From the NCBI RefSeq assembly GCF_035222275.1, contig NC_085882.1, positions 3,603,501 to 3,667,500 of the forward strand: a DNA stretch of 64,000 bases, given 5' to 3'. Numbering within the stretch: position 1 is the first letter of the stretch; each line of letters starts with the position of its first letter. This document shows positions 1 to 10,200 of this stretch, one piece after another. The notes below the pieces were generated by a model that ran no database searches, was not told the origin of the DNA, and saw only the letters and a list, made by a program, of their open reading frames with translations. The position numbers and the translations under genes were made by a program. The stretch comes from Podospora bellae-mahoneyi. Lineage: Eukaryota > Ascomycota > Sordariomycetes > Sordariales > Podosporaceae.

Positions 1-973
1 TGGGAGCCTCAAACTCATGTGCATTTGCCCTGGTTTCCATTTCCAATCCCCCCATGTGTTTCTCCTGGCCTTTTGGAACATCATGCGGAGGTGGTGGCGA
101 CTTTGATGCACGCATGAACCGGATGAAGAAATAGACTGCTATCCCAACTGCAATCATGGCTACTCCTACCGAGACACCAATTCCGATTTTGGCCCCGGTC
201 GACAGCTCGGAGGATTGGATCGCGGGCTGTGGCTCGGACGTGCTCGATGGTGTTGTACCCCCCGAAATTGTCGATACTGGACCACCTGGTTCAGTCACCG
301 GTCGAAATATCGTTTGACCGGTTGGGGATGTGGAGGATGTGGTTGTCAGTGTGGCGAGAAGCGGGTTGGCGGTCTTCCACCAGTTGACGACTTCGCTGTC
401 ACTCTCCTGCCACATTATCGGTATTCCCTTGGCCAAGACCATCAGCCTCGTGCTTGCTATGATGTCGGACAAGGCCCCAACTGGCTCAGTGGTCACCCAG
501 ACGTTCGTCATGGTCGAGTGCCGTGGTATGGTTGAAGCGCAGTCCCTTGTGTTGGCCCAATTTGTTGACGCCCATGGCCTATCAGGAGTGAAACCTCTGT
601 TTGCACGAGATGTGAGATGGATATTCAGAAGAAAGGACCAGATCTACACGCACGAGGGGCAGCACAGCCAAGCCGTCGTTCCTTTTGGAGCTAACGCTTT
701 CTGCGAGTAGTCAGATGCTGTTGTTGGAAAATCGCTTTCCAGAGAAGCCACAGGTGCCCATCCGCTGGGACATATGCCAGGCGAATAGTAGTACACCGTA
801 TGCAGATTCAGTGACTGAGTGCCCGGTGGATAGCACTCAGTGGCCTCTTCCCAAAAGGCCGCGACGTAAAACCCCGCAATGCCACTTCCGATGAAGGAAG
901 TTGTAGAGAGACATGTTGATGGCCCGGTGAAAACCGTCGTGACAGGACCGACGTTGTCCAGTGGCAAAGCCAT
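1..973 (-). CDS. Single-pass membrane protein with Cys-rich ectodomain, 3' end cut by the window
   Basis: The start is ATG at 973; an in-frame stop lies seven codons upstream. One intron (653-597, 57 bp, donor GTGCGT, acceptor AACAG) joins the first exon to an open frame running to base 1. The N-terminal half is Cys-rich, with SPGICPSGW and WLCCPS motifs typical of a widespread fungal cell-surface family. A Ser/Thr-rich stalk, probably O-glycosylated, follows. Next comes one membrane helix (about bases 180-110, beginning GAKIGIGVSVGV) with a basic stop-transfer RFMRASK, then a short cytoplasmic tail with PPPPHD. The layout resembles Mid2/WSC-like wall sensors, but I see no WSC or CFEM domain and no clear signal peptide, so function is not assigned. 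Transport to the plasma membrane is inferred. Confidence 0.75.
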
Positions 974-1724
974 TGACGCAGTGAGGAGGACCTAGCTGGC
1001 AGACCACAGGAAGATGTCACGAACGAGGAACGAGACAAAGGAAGTTCAAAACATTAAGGTCGATGCGGCTGGTTATTTAGCCGTCTTACCGACAGACACT
1101 ATAGCTATTAAACAATGTAGTATCGAAGTCTAATCCAGGGGTCAAAGGGGCCTGAAACCGAACCTGATTGGACTTTATGCAAGTTATCGGAGATATACAC
1201 CAGCGCAGCCGGCCCGGCGGTTACTACCTGCAGCTCTTCCACTTGAAGTAAAATAACACCAGACGGGTACCTAGGCAGGTGGTTTATTTGACTATACCAA
1301 TCTAGTAGAAGACAGTATTCCACACAGCCATCGTTGAGCACCATTCAGGGTATCTCATCACAACCCCGCATGGGCGAGAAGACACCACAGGGAACAAAAT
1401 GCAAGCCGACTTGGGCAAACGTGCAAAAGCAAGTGTGAAGGGATGAAAGCGAGATGACTGATGTGAACAGGAAAAAGATCGAGAACATCAAAACACCGGA
1501 AAGCCGTATAGCTACGAGAATAGTCCCAGTAGCCGACTCCGACGGTAATCTCCTCCTGCACGTAGTCTCGGGGAGCAATATGGACCCTGCAACAGTAGTT
1601 TCGGTGTGGCTGGTGGCCTCCGTGTTTGATGTGCCCCAGTCTGCCCGTCCATTTCCAGCCAAGAGGATCGAACTGGCGCTGACCCTACACCAACTGCAAC
1701 AACTGAGCGTCTTCTCACCGAAAC
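974..1724. other. Intergenic 974-1724
   Basis: This holds the 5' side of the membrane-protein gene and the 3' side of the gene ending at 1725. Several overlapping open frames of 60-140 codons occur on both strands, but none has family motifs or splice logic. I see no gene here. Confidence 0.5.
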
Positions 1725-3263
1725 CTAGTAAGGACACTTCCCACAGTACCCGCACTCGTCTGCCGAACAAGCTGTGTAATCGGGCAACTCCTTCTCATAG
1801 TCGTAGCCGTACAGGTTGTCGTGGTAGTACCGATGATCTTCATCGCTGTCGTCCTTGTTGACATCAGTCTCGGGGTCAAAAGAGTCATGATCAGATCCCT
1901 GAGTTTCAGGCTCGCCAACCCCATCATCACTCTCATCTGTCAAGGCCCCACCCTGCAACCCCCACCGAGCCTTGACTGCATCAGAAAGCGCATCGTTCAC
2001 ATCCGCAAGCCGCTCACGTACTTCTAGCCCGCCAATTCCCGCATACCTCAGCTCCATCTTCTGGTCAGGCATGTCGGAGACAACCTCGATGATCATATCA
2101 ATGAGACTCTTGAGCTGTGCAAGCTCAGCCTGGTGATCCAACTCCCAACGTTGGACATCCTCCCTGACGTCCTTGATCTGAATATCCGCCTTTATAAACA
2201 GCCCCTGGGCGTGAAAGGCGAGAATGAACGTGGGGATTTGGGAGACCCATAGACGGGGCAGTTCCTCGGCAAGATGATCCTTCTTGTCCTTGGTGTAGAT
2301 GCTACGGGTCTTGAGATCAAAGACTTGAGCTTGCGGAATAAGCTCACCGCCGAATTTGACGTTGATGGCGGTCTCGGCTAATGTAGCAGTGGTCTGGGAT
2401 GCAAGTCCCATGTCAGCTTCAGAGAGTAAATCAGCAAGAGATGTCCGATCCTTGACGGTTGTGGACGAGGTGCTATTGACCGAGGAAGGGCCTTGAGCAT
2501 GGGGCTTGATGTATCCATCTGCTTCGAAGCGAACTAGGATGCGATGACCACCGAAGGTATATCGAACGATGCGTTGGTGCGAGGCCGACCCCTTGACATC
2601 AGGCTCCCAGATGGTGTTAGCCTCGGGAAAGCTGTGACCGTATCCACGGACTCCGGGAATGATCTCGGTGGGTGTGTTCTCACGTCTCGTGAAGAAGACG
2701 GTATTGTGGATTTTGTCAACGAGGATTCGGAACGGCTTGTCTTGCCGGCGAACAAAGCGAAGGAGGTTGCCCAAGGTGCTTCCACAAGCCACGATATCAA
2801 CCTCGGGAGAGATGTTGTTGTCTGCCTCCATGGCAGCAATAACACACGGCTCCAGTGGATGCTTCGGGAACCGGGCCGCGTTTTTGTCTCGGAAGTAAGT
2901 CCCATTGTCTTCGTTGAGACGCGACGGAGATGCAACTGGAGCCCACAAAGGTGGCTTGGCTATCGTCAAGAACAAGCATTCTGTCAGCAACATCTCTGAT
3001 GCACGGATAAAGGCAGATTTACCAGGCACAAGGATCGTTGGTGCGGCTTCCTTCCCCTCAAGCCAGTTGTATGATGTGATGAGTCTGCAGTCGCTGATTG
3101 AAGGTGAGGCGATCTTGCTGTTGAGATTCATATCGAGATCAGATATCTCGATGGTTTGAACCAGGTTCCCCAATGGCGGAGGAGGAGATGCCTGGGCCTT
3201 CGAAGCATCATCATACTTCCGGTTGGTGTAGCGGCTGCGAGATTTGTACCAAGTCGAAGTCAT
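1725..3263 (-). CDS. Putative DXO/Rai1-like nuclease-fold protein (family often labelled 'geranylgeranyl pyrophosphate synthetase')
   Basis: A single exon of 512 residues starts at 3263 (A at -3). The family is common in filamentous fungi and usually carries the label geranylgeranyl pyrophosphate synthetase, but no DDxxD prenyl-transferase motif is present. Read against remembered DXO/Rai1 decapping nucleases, the order of motifs matches: a DIV..G..LGNLLRF block (about 156-170), GYGHSFPE (207-214), a stretch ending RFEADG with E247 and D249, and VFDLKTR with D316 and K318. DXO has GYKFE, E-x-D and E-L-K in the same order. The C-terminus is acidic and ends in a Cys knuckle, CGYCGKC (504-510), likely zinc binding. 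It is transcribed divergently from the helicase gene at 4298. An RNA 5'-end nuclease role is inference from motifs; the gene call itself is firm. Confidence 0.85.
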   Translation of the reverse strand: MTSTWYKSRSRYTNRKYDDASKAQASPPPPLGNLVQTIEISDLDMNLNSKIASPSISDCRLITSYNWLEGKEAAPTILVPGKSAFIRASEMLLTECLFLTIAKPPLWAPVASPSRLNEDNGTYFRDKNAARFPKHPLEPCVIAAMEADNNISPEVDIVACGSTLGNLLRFVRRQDKPFRILVDKIHNTVFFTRRENTPTEIIPGVRGYGHSFPEANTIWEPDVKGSASHQRIVRYTFGGHRILVRFEADGYIKPHAQGPSSVNSTSSTTVKDRTSLADLLSEADMGLASQTTATLAETAINVKFGGELIPQAQVFDLKTRSIYTKDKKDHLAEELPRLWVSQIPTFILAFHAQGLFIKADIQIKDVREDVQRWELDHQAELAQLKSLIDMIIEVVSDMPDQKMELRYAGIGGLEVRERLADVNDALSDAVKARWGLQGGALTDESDDGVGEPETQGSDHDSFDPETDVNKDDSDEDHRYYHDNLYGYDYEKELPDYTACSADECGYCGKCPY

Positions 3264-4297
3264 GGTATGGTGTTGGGCAATGGTGAAGATATGGGAAGAA
3301 GCGATGCAGCAGAGGGATTAGAATGAACGATGTATTAGTTGAATTTCAATGCAGGAAGGATGCCGAGGACAGAGTATAAATGACGGCTCACGCTGGTTGA
3401 CCGGCGACTCGATGCCGTTGCGTTTGCACCTGGGGTGCAAACGCATACCCGTATCGACTCACACCCCTTTATTTTTCACAGCGGCACTTGCCACGAAATA
3501 ATTGAGATACTAAAGCAGGCTAACATGCCTTGAAGGGTGGTCCATAGGTCTTTACAGATAGTCAATAAGCCTTAAAACATAGTTTATAGGCCTTTGAGGA
3601 TAGTTAATAGGCTTTAGAAGATCATTCAAAGGCCTATGAATTTACTTTCGAGGTATAGTTTATAGTATAACATGGGTTAACTTACTTTTGAGTGTCAACT
3701 ATTTTGTGATGAGGGTGCTAGGTTCGGCATGATGAGAGGAAAGGAGCTGGGCTACAACGTGGGGGAAGTACACACCTCGGGCAGCCGTATTAGAAACGCC
3801 ACACGGGACAGAGCGGCTGCATCCCGCAGGGTAAATCCTGATGACCAACTCTCCAAACAAGGACACCAGGAATATCAGGTAATTCAAAAGTCTGGCTTTC
3901 AGTGTTCCAGTCTTGCGCAAAAGATACGCTCATTAGGCATCTTTTGCCTTCGATGCAGTGAGGCCCGCCGCCAACACAGCCCGAGACGCAGCACAACAAG
4001 CAATGTGATTCGTTGTGTCCAAATGGCGGCCGTCCTCGTTGGCCAAAGTGAGGCTTTGCGGGGCCGTTGACCGGGTCGCACAAAACGGGATACAGCAAGT
4101 GGCATCATGGACCTATGAAAACAGGCATGCCATCCGTGTGCAAACAGAAGGGTATGCCTCCGGGTTTGAGGAGGAAGGAGGACGACAGGGCTTTTGATAT
4201 CTTAGGGTAACCCCTTGAACATGACTGTGATTTTTTCTCCCAAAGTTCTGCACACAACTCTATCCAGCCTCTTCATCCCACCTTTGTTGAATCAACC
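3264..4297. promoter_or_regulatory. Shared divergent promoter region, 1.03 kb
   Basis: This interval separates the starts of the nuclease-like gene (-) and the helicase gene (+), so it must hold both promoters. The stretch just outside the 3263 start (3264-3330) is duplicated at 12863-12930. The middle (about 3536-3670) is AT-rich with repeated TAGGCCTTT/TAATAGGCTTT blocks. The short open frames in 3699-4200 show no family features. Confidence 0.55.
3536..3670. repeat. Degenerate AT-rich short tandem repeat
   Basis: Units of about 24-26 bp of the form ATAGGCCTTTGAGGATAGTT recur with mutations (ATAGGTCTTTACAGATAGTC, ATAGGCCTTTGAGGATAGTT, ATAGGCTTTAGAAGATCATT), followed by an inverted-looking AAAGGCCTATG. 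The C-poor, T/A-rich divergence fits RIP decay. The family is not recognised. Confidence 0.5.
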
Positions 4298-7200
4298 ATG
4301 GCATCAACCGACAACTCAGTAAGAGCCAATCGCCTGCGCAAGCTCTTTCGAGAGACCGTTGATGGGGCTCGATCCATCGGGACTCCCCAGAGTGCCCAGC
4401 TATTCCTCGAGGCCGTCCGAGGTCAAGAGAACCCCAGTGCTTGCGTCGAAACTATCGTTGGGAGCACTGCCGGTCTTGACTCTGTCAGGGACTCGGTCCG
4501 AGCCGATTTGTCGTTGCGCTTCATGATTGCCAGTACGCTTCCATTCCTGCAGTACCTGTCCCATCCTGGCATCAAAGTTCTAGCCAACGGGCAGCTGTTG
4601 CGGCACGTCCTTTTGGCCATTGCGCAGCCTCCGACCGTATGGAATGCTCTGGTCAAGTTCTTCAAAAACCACGAGATCCCTGATGCCAGTCTCTGCGGCT
4701 TCGCTTGGCTGGCTCTTGAGCTTGCGCTTCTCCCACCCACCACCAACGTGAATGTGATTGATGATGTGAAGGCCATCTCTGAATCCAAGGGACTCCTCAA
4801 GTCAGAGGGCCATGTGACGCGCGAGTATGGCTACCTGATTCAAAAGGTGTTGCGCATTCGGGGCTCGCCTGAGGAAGGTGTTGTCGGGAATGCGGGACCC
4901 GGAGGGCGACACGACAATGACCTGGCCGACTTTCGAAGAATTAGCATCTATCCCACGACTGACGAGTTCCTATCGACTCAGCTCCCGTTCTACCAGACGG
5001 CGGTTGATGTGCGCGAGACTGACCTGGAGAAGCGACCGAGTGTGCATCTCGACAACCAGTTTCGCCTGCTGCGAGAGGACATGCTGGCCGAGCTGAGGGA
5101 AGACCTGCAGGTGGCCATGGGCAGCAAAAAGGGCGGCAACAATCGGAAGTCGTTTATGCTCGGCCGACTGGATCTAGTGGGAATTGACGTGGGCAACTTG
5201 CAGCCGAAGGGAAAAGCCAAACCGTGCACCCTTTTGATCAGGTGCTTTGAAGGGTTGCACTTTCTCGAAAAGATGAAGCCCGAGGAGCGGAAGAAGTACC
5301 TCAAGGACGAAACAAATCTCCTCCGCCACCAAGCATTTGGTGTCCTCTGTCGCGACAAGGAGATCTTTGGCTTTGCTTTTGTCGACCGCGACCTCGACAA
5401 CCTCGCCAAGTCACCCCCCATCGTTTCACTACAGTTTACCGACGAAAATGGTCTTCGCAATGCCATCCTCGCTCTCACCCTGCCCAGACGCGAGTTTGTG
5501 CAGTTCATCTTGGTCGGCACCCCAGTCTTTGCCTACGAACCCGTTCTGCTGGGCCTCCAACGATCCACCGACATGCCTCTCATGGACCTGCTGGTCAATC
5601 CCGCACTCATAGCAACATCTGACTTCAGCATCCCCCCCAAGCTACGGCCTTTGGTGGCCCAGCTTGTTGAGGACAGTAGACATCTCGCCGGCGAGGGCAC
5701 TGTGGACCTTGACACCCCAACCGGCACCATCTCGATTGACAAGTCCCAGCTGGTGGCCCTCATGACCTCTTTGACCAAGCCTGTGAGTCTCGTGCAAGGC
5801 CCTCCAGGTACAGGAAAATCCTTCATCGGCGCTCAGATTGCCCGTTGTTTGCACAAGGCGGGCTTGAGGATTCTCGTTCTCAGCTACACAAATCATGCCC
5901 TGGACCAGTTCATGGAGGATCTTCTCGATGTTGGAATTCCTGACACCGCCATGGTCCGTATCGGCTCCAAGGCGAAGTGCACAGATAGAACCAGCGCCCT
6001 TCTTCTTTCTGCGCAACAGGGCAGTTATAGACGCAGCCGGGATGGTTGGGCTATTGTCGACGATCTCAGGCAAAAAGCAGCCAAGCTGGCCACAGAACTC
6101 CAGCAAATGCTACAGAGTTATTTACACTCACCATTTCGTTGGCAGGAGATTTCAGAATACCTAGAGTTTTCGGATCCGGATGCCCACTTCTTGCAGGCTC
6201 TTCAGGTTCCCGAGGGCGAAGATGGGTGGCGGCGGACCGGCCAAAAAGGCAAGGAAATCGAGGAAGACTATCTGTTCAAGCTGTGGATGGCTGGCCAAGG
6301 CCCTGGCATCTTCAAGAATAACATCCCCAACATTTCCCGTGGAGTCTGGAAGATGCCTCACCCGATTCGACTGAGCCATATTGAGAGATGGACCAAGGCC
6401 ATGGCTGAAGAACGACTACACACGTTGCAGGAGGTAGCACGCCAGTATGGAGATCTTCAGAGAGACTTAGAGATCCAGCTCAGTCAGTCTGATAACAAGA
6501 TCGTGCGTCAAAAAAGCATCATCGGTTGCACCACTACCGGCGCTGCCAAACATATTCGTTTGATCCGTGCTGCTGAACCAGACGTCATTCTGGTGGAAGA
6601 GGCCGGAGAGATCCTTGAGAGCCACATTCTGACGGCGCTCTCACCCACCGTCAAGCAGCTTGTTCTCATTGGTGATCACAAGCAGCTGCGGCCCAAGATC
6701 AACAACTATGCATTATCAGTCGAGAGAGGTGACGGATTCGACCTGAATCGATCTCTTTTTGAGAGGCTGATCCTTCAGGGAGCCAAGCACGCCACTCTTC
6801 AGAAACAGCACCGCATGATTCCAGAGATTTCCTGCTTCGCCCGTGAGCTCACATACCCTGAGCTTCTCGACGGCCCCAAGACAAGCGGCCGCGAACGCAT
6901 TCGTGGGTTGCAGAATAGAGTTGTGTTTCTGAGCCACACGAAGCCGGAAGACATCGACAGAGCGGTCAAGGACCGCCGTGACCCAGGTGCGAAAGAAAGC
7001 AAAAAGAACCAGTTTGAAGCCGAGATGGTCTTGCGTTGTGTCAAGTATTTCGGACAGCAGGGCTACAGCTCCAACCAAATCGTCGTCTTGACTCCCTATC
7101 TGGGTCAACTGCGTGTTTTGCGAGACGTATTCTCCAAGAACAAGCATGATCTTGAGATTAGCGAGATGGATAAAGCTGAGTTGATCAGAGCCGGCTTGAT

Positions 7201-10200
7201 CTCAGAGGCCGCTGCCAAGGTTGACAAGAAGCCTGTCCGGATATCGACCATTGGTGAGAGCATCTTGACATACACCCACAGAAATATTGCAAAAGAGACT
7301 AACACTTGACGACCACAGACAACTACCAAGGAGAGGAAAGTGATATCGTAATTGCTTCCCTCACGCGTAGCAACAGCGCTGGTGATGTCGGTTTCATGTC
7401 TGCCCCGGAGAGACTCAACGTTCTGATCACACGAGCCCGCAACTGCCTTGTTTTTATCGGAAACATGGACACCTTCAAGCAGAGCAAAAAGGGTAGAGCG
7501 GCCTGGGCTCCTTTTTTTGAGCTTCTGAACAAGAACGGCAATCTTTACGACGGACTTCCAGTCCAGTGCGAAAAGCACCCATCAACTCTGGCATTGTTGA
7601 AGGAGCCTGTTGATTTTGACAAGTATTGCCCTGACGGAGGGTGCACTGAGCTTTGGTATGTTGTGGCCCCGAACGTTTTTTTTTTTTTAAACAGTGGCAG
7701 GACCACTGTTCAGCATATCATCTTTCAGCATTGGGTTTTGGCACTCGGTGTAACATTGTTTGTTTTCATTTCTCTTCTTTTTCTTTTTTTCTTTTCGTTT
7801 TACTTTTCTTTTTTCTTTTCCTTTTGTGTTTTCTCTTTTCTCCTTTCCCCCCCTATTCTTGGTTTCGTTTTTGGTCTTTCCCTTTTCTTTCTTTCTTTTC
7901 TCTTGCGTATTATCATCACCATGTTGTGGCCCCTTGGCTTCTAGTCTATCTTGCAGCTCTATTATTCTGTTCACAAGGTGCAGGGCTAACTGGATTCTAC
8001 ACAGTGATACACTCCTCAAATGTGGCGTTCACAAATGTCGATCTCGCTGCCACCGCGTTGACGACCACTCCAGGACGGAGTGCAATCAACTCATCAGCCG
8101 AGTTTGCGCCAGACAGCACAAGGTGAAAGTGCGATGTGGGAGGCAGAATGAGGGATGTGTCAACTGGTATGTTTTCATCCTCCACGCGTTCATTGGTGAT
8201 TATGTTACGCGTTGGAAACTTCAACTAACACAGTAGCAGCATCAAGGAGGATAAAGAGATGGAACGCAAGGCCAAGAGAGATTTGAAGCTGGAGGAAGAA
8301 CGCAGAGCACGCGAGGAGGAATACGCACGCACCTTGAAAGAGATCCAAGACGAAATTGAACATCAGAGGCGCGTCAACAAGTATCACGCCGAGGAAAGGA
8401 ACCGGAGCGAGACCATTGAACAGCAAAAGGCAGACCTCGAAGCGTTGAAAGCGGCCGAAATCAAGCTCCGTCAACAGAATAAGCAACGTGCAGAGACGCA
8501 AGCCAAATCAAAGGATACAGCCACTTCCAAGAGCACCAAGAAAACGTCAGCCAAGTCTTCCGAGGAGTGGACAAGTGAGTCAAAGGCAGAATGGGAATTT
8601 CTGAAGCAGTCGGAGCCAGGGACTTACAGCAAGGCACTTGATGAGCTGATGGCCATGATCGGGCTGGAGGATGTCAAGCAAGAATTTTTGAACATCAAGT
8701 CAAAGGTTGATACGGCCTTGCGGCAAGAGGTATCCCTGGCCAAGGAGAGATTCAGCTGCTCCATGCTGGGGAACCCCGGAACTGGTAAGTCACCCACGCC
8801 ATCTCACTCTTCAGGTCTAATCTCTCTCTCTCTCTCTAGGAAAAACCACTGTGGCCCGTCTGTACGCAGAGTTTCTCACGGAGCTTTGCGTCATTCCGGG
8901 CAGCTGTTTCGAGGAGAAGACCGGTGCAGCCCTGGCGAACATTGGTGTTTCTGGTTGTACCAAGCTGATTGATGGAATCCTCAACGCCGGCGGCGGTGTT
9001 CTTTTCATTGACGAGGCATACCAACTCACGTCCGGCAACAATCCTGGTGGCGCCGCTGTTCTCGACTACCTTCTGGCTGAAGTCGAGAACCAGAGAGGCA
9101 AGATTGTCTTTGTCCTGGCTGGTTACAGCAAGCAGATGGAGAGCTTCTTTGCACACAACCCTGGACTGCCAAGCCGATTCCCAGTCGATATGACTTTTGC
9201 CGATTACACCGATGATGAACTTTTGAGAATACTCGAGCTCAAGATCAACCACAAGTACAACGGTGCGATGGACTGCACCGATGGCCTACGTGGGCTCTAC
9301 TGTCGGATTGTGAGCCGGCGTATCGGGCGAGGACGGGGTAAGGAAGGATTCGGCAATGCGCGCGCTGTTGAGAACGTTCTGGATATCATCTCGAGGCGCC
9401 AAGCCAACCGTTTACGACGTGAGAGGAAAAAAGGAGCCAAACCAAACGACCTTTTCTTCACTAAAGAAGACCTTATCGGTCCGGAGCCTGCGGAGGCTTT
9501 GACCAATTGCGCCGCCTGGAAAGAGCTTCAAGGGTTGATTGGCCTTCAGTCTGTCAAGGATGCTGTTCGCTCGCTTGTCGACAGTATTCAACAGAACTAT
9601 GTGCGAGAACTGGAGGAGAAGCCACCTATCGAATACTCTCTCAACAAGGTTTTTATGGGAAATCCTGGCACGGGCAAGACGACTGTGGCGAAGTTGTACG
9701 GGGCTATCTTGGTGAAACTCGGTTTGCTCTCCAAAGGCGAAGGTATGTATTTTGTTTTTTGGTCTCTACGGGCTTGGAATCTTTGAGTAACCACTTCGAC
9801 TGTTCTGGGCGAGAAGCTAACTGTCAACAGTTGTGGTAAAGAACCCGTCAGACTTTGTTGGCGGTGCTCTGGGCCAATCAGAACAGCAGACCAAGGGAAT
9901 TTTGGCGGCAACTGTTGGAAAGGTCTTGGTCATTGACGAAGCCTATGGTCTTTACGGAGGAGGAGGCAGCCAAGGCTCAGTCTCGGACCCCTACAAAACC
10001 GCTGTCATCGATACCATTGTGGCTGAGGTGCAGAGCGTCCCCGGCGACGACCGCTGCGTCCTGCTTCTGGGCTACAAGGATCAGATGGAGACAATGTTCC
10101 AGAACGTTAACCCTGGACTGAGCCGGCGGTTCCCCATTGCTTCTGGGTTCAACTTTGAGGACTTCTCGGACGAGGACGTTCGTAAAATCTTTGACCTCAA

